The position numbers and the translations under genes were made by a program. This document shows, piece after piece, positions 62,821 through 64,000 of a DNA stretch of 64,000 nt. This stretch comes from Trueperella bonasi (GTDB lineage: Bacteria; Actinomycetota; Actinomycetes; Actinomycetales; Actinomycetaceae). The stretch spans positions 248,001-312,000 of the forward strand of contig NZ_JAUSQX010000001.1 in NCBI RefSeq assembly GCF_030811535.1, in the 5' to 3' direction. Positions within the stretch are counted from its first letter, which is position 1. Each line of letters begins with the position of its first letter. The notes beneath the pieces were generated by a model, which saw only the letters and a program-made list of their open reading frames with translations, searched no databases and had not been told where the DNA came from.

Positions 62821-63525
62821 TCAGTGATGGTGATGGAAAAGGGTTTCGGCAATCTGCTCGTCCGTGCCTTCGCCAGCCTGAACGAAGGTCGGGTACCAGT
62901 GATCATCTGCACCGGTAGAAGCAGCCTCAATGGTGTCGCCGTAGCGCATGTGGAAATGCGCAAGTGTTTCTTCACCATGGAGCTCCATCAGAAGGACGTA
63001 CTTGTGAGGCGCACCATCCTCACCTTCGAAGACGAACCATTCAAAGTTGTGACCGTCATGCTCGCCAGTCACCGTTTCTTTAAAGGTGTATTCGAAGCCC
63101 TCATTGGCCTTGGCGCCTTCGACGGCGTCGAGATCTGCGACGAAATTGATCTTGTCGTCGCTGATAACCATACCGGCAAAGTCAGTCTTGCGAGCCTCAT
63201 CAACCTCGGCGAGCACTTCTTCCAAAGTTTCACCGTGCTCTTTTGCAGCTTCTTCAGCGTGAGGCTTCATGGCGTCGGTGTGTGCAACAGCTCCGAGCGA
63301 GACCCATTCGCCTTCCCAATCGGCGAGCGAAGCCGAACGCTCAGATTCGGCAGGCTCAGAAGATTTGGTTTCTTCCTCTTTAGCCTCGGCGCTTGTTTCT
63401 TCTGCCGCGGCAGCAGTGGTTTCCTCTGGTGCTTGTTTGCCCTCAGAATCTGAGCAAGCCGTCAGAGTCAGCGCAAGAGCAGCCGAAGCTGCAATTGCGA
63501 TACGACGAAAGTTTTTCGAGATCAT
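62821..63525 (-). CDS. ZinT/AdcA-C-like metal-binding lipoprotein
   Basis: A 234-aa predicted lipoprotein with signal segment, lipobox LTLTAC (Cys24) and an Ala/Glu linker. The ZinT domain (about 67-234) starts LADWEGEWVSLG and has the ligand set LMELHGEE and HFHMRYGD (His183, His190, His192) and WYPTF. It ends in HHHH, giving an extra histidine cluster. ZinT proteins bind zinc or other divalent metals and hand them to ZnuA. ATG 63525 (MISKNFRR) has GGAGG; ATG 63537 is less likely. First gene of the operon, behind a DtxR-type box. Confidence 0.9.
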   Translation of the reverse strand: MISKNFRRIAIAASAALALTLTACSDSEGKQAPEETTAAAAEETSAEAKEEETKSSEPAESERSASLADWEGEWVSLGAVAHTDAMKPHAEEAAKEHGETLEEVLAEVDEARKTDFAGMVISDDKINFVADLDAVEGAKANEGFEYTFKETVTGEHDGHNFEWFVFEGEDGAPHKYVLLMELHGEETLAHFHMRYGDTIEAASTGADDHWYPTFVQAGEGTDEQIAETLFHHHH

Positions 63526-63549
63526 GTATCCCTCCAAGTTATTGTGCGA

Positions 63550-63579
63550 GTGTTAGGTGAGCCTAACCTATTTTGGCAA
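63550..63579 (-). promoter_or_regulatory. DtxR/IdeR-type promoter of the metal importer operon
   Basis: TTAGGTGAGCCTAACCTA (63553-63570) matches the DtxR/IdeR iron-box consensus TTAGGTTAGCCTAACCTAA at 17 of 19 positions. It overlaps a minus-strand promoter with TTGCCA (63579-63574) and TAACAC (63555-63550), 18-nt spacer. Confidence 0.75.
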
Positions 63580-63754
63580 GAATACACTGTCATTAATTCA
63601 ACTATTAGGACTTTCGCCACATTGGACACTGCATTCGGCCTTGAGGCGCGAAGAAATACCTCCAGGCCTGCGAACTGGGTCTGAGAACTGGAATGTGTTG
63701 AAATTGTGATACAGCCGACCTTATAAAAGCCAGAGTTTACAGAAAGTCAATCTG

Positions 63755-63836
<82 letters not shown>

Positions 63837-63847
63837 GGTACCGCTAA

Positions 63848-63877
63848 AGCTTACACAGAGCTTGAGAAAAAGAACAA
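63848..63877 (-). promoter_or_regulatory. promoter of tRNA-Leu
   Basis: On the minus strand TTGTTC (63877-63872) and TAAGCT (63853-63848), 18-nt spacer, just upstream of the mature 5' end. Confidence 0.5.
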
Positions 63878-63937
63878 ATAAACAAGCCAGCGCTATCTCG
63901 ATGCCAAACGGGGATGTTCAAACACGAACGAATTAGA

Positions 63938-63956
63938 TAAGGTTGGGCTTACCTAA
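63938..63956 (+). promoter_or_regulatory. DtxR/IdeR-type box before a gene beyond the right edge
   Basis: TAAGGTTGGGCTTACCTAA agrees with the iron-box consensus at 16 of 19 positions. Candidate starts in frame with each other lie at 63971 and 63974 (GTG GTG ATT AAG), and another ATG at 63984. The gene itself is cut off by the window edge. Confidence 0.65.
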
Positions 63957-64000
63957 ATATTTTTACTCTAGTGGTGATTAAGGATGAATTTTCCCACGTG

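Noticed and set aside
62821-62835. Terminal HHHH as a cloning-tag artefact
   Set aside because: The sequence continues into natural intergenic DNA and the rest of the operon, and there is no vector sequence; a natural His tail fits a metal-binding protein.

Overview
The window is a chromosomal segment of a moderate-GC actinobacterium, most probably of the Actinomycetaceae (Arcanobacterium/Trueperella-like). This is inferred from GTP-type PEPCK, an actinobacterial RNase E/G with an acidic/basic N-terminal extension, a PimB-type mannosyltransferase, a SepIVA/DivIVA-like protein next to coaD, the obg-proB-proA-nadD-rsfS block, cytochrome bd with CydDC, a sortase-anchored protein with actinobacterial surface domains, DtxR-type iron boxes, and frequent GTG starts. 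The family assignment is inference. I see no phage, insertion sequence, CRISPR array or rRNA. Four tRNA genes are present: Ala-GGC, Glu-CTC, Gln-CTG and Leu-TAG.

Layout. 1-0.75 kb: 5' part of a TrmA/RumA-type rRNA methyltransferase gene running off the left edge. 0.9-2.7 kb: pckG with a strong terminator. 2.8-3.4 kb: remnant of a membrane-protein gene and a possible 43-residue protein. 3.4-8.5 kb: an oligopeptide-type ABC importer (binding lipoprotein, two permeases, fused double ATPase) behind a promoter with a palindrome. 8.8-12.9 kb: tRNA-Ala, then the minus-strand proA-nadD-membrane protein-rsfS-phosphatase operon. 13.0-14.5 kb: trxA with a SigH/SigR-like promoter and a luciferase-like flavin enzyme, both lying between proA and proB. 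15-20.7 kb: rne/rng, rplU-rpmA, obg, proB. 21.1-29.2 kb: cydA-cydB, cydD-cydC, and a DosS-like GAF histidine kinase, facing a LuxR-type response regulator with which it shares overlapping stop codons. 29.2-35.8 kb: a tightly overlapping minus-strand operon recG-rsmD-coaD-sepIVA-DUF177-rnc-mutM-response regulator. 36-44.3 kb: rpmB, a HAD phosphatase, thiL, an FMN reductase, ddl, an AMIN-like lipoprotein, murA, a DUF421 protein and an orphan AbiEi-like protein. 44.5-49.7 kb: leuCD with a divergent IclR regulator, pimB, an S66 LD-carboxypeptidase-like gene and an unknown gene. 49.9-54.5 kb: M3 peptidase and a large sortase-anchored surface protein under a Zur-type box. 54.8-59.8 kb: tRNA-Glu, tRNA-Gln, an unknown protein, gltX, a PatB-type aminotransferase and an FAH-family hydrolase. 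59.8-63.6 kb: a metal importer operon (ZinT-like lipoprotein, ZnuA-like protein with an inserted domain, ATPase, permease) behind a DtxR/IdeR-type box. 63.75 kb to the end: tRNA-Leu and a second iron-type box pointing at a gene beyond the right edge.

Two groupings stand out as candidate systems. The first is respiration control: cydABDC is followed by a sensor kinase that keeps the position of the DosS haem histidine, a convergent DevR-like regulator, and a perfect 14-base palindrome with the DevR core upstream of cydA. The second is metal handling at the surface: a double choice-of-anchor-M surface protein with a Zur-like box inside its promoter, and nearby a ZinT/ZnuA/ZnuC/ZnuB operon whose promoter instead carries an iron/manganese (DtxR-type) box. 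All functional statements come from reading the sequence and recalled family knowledge; no search was run.
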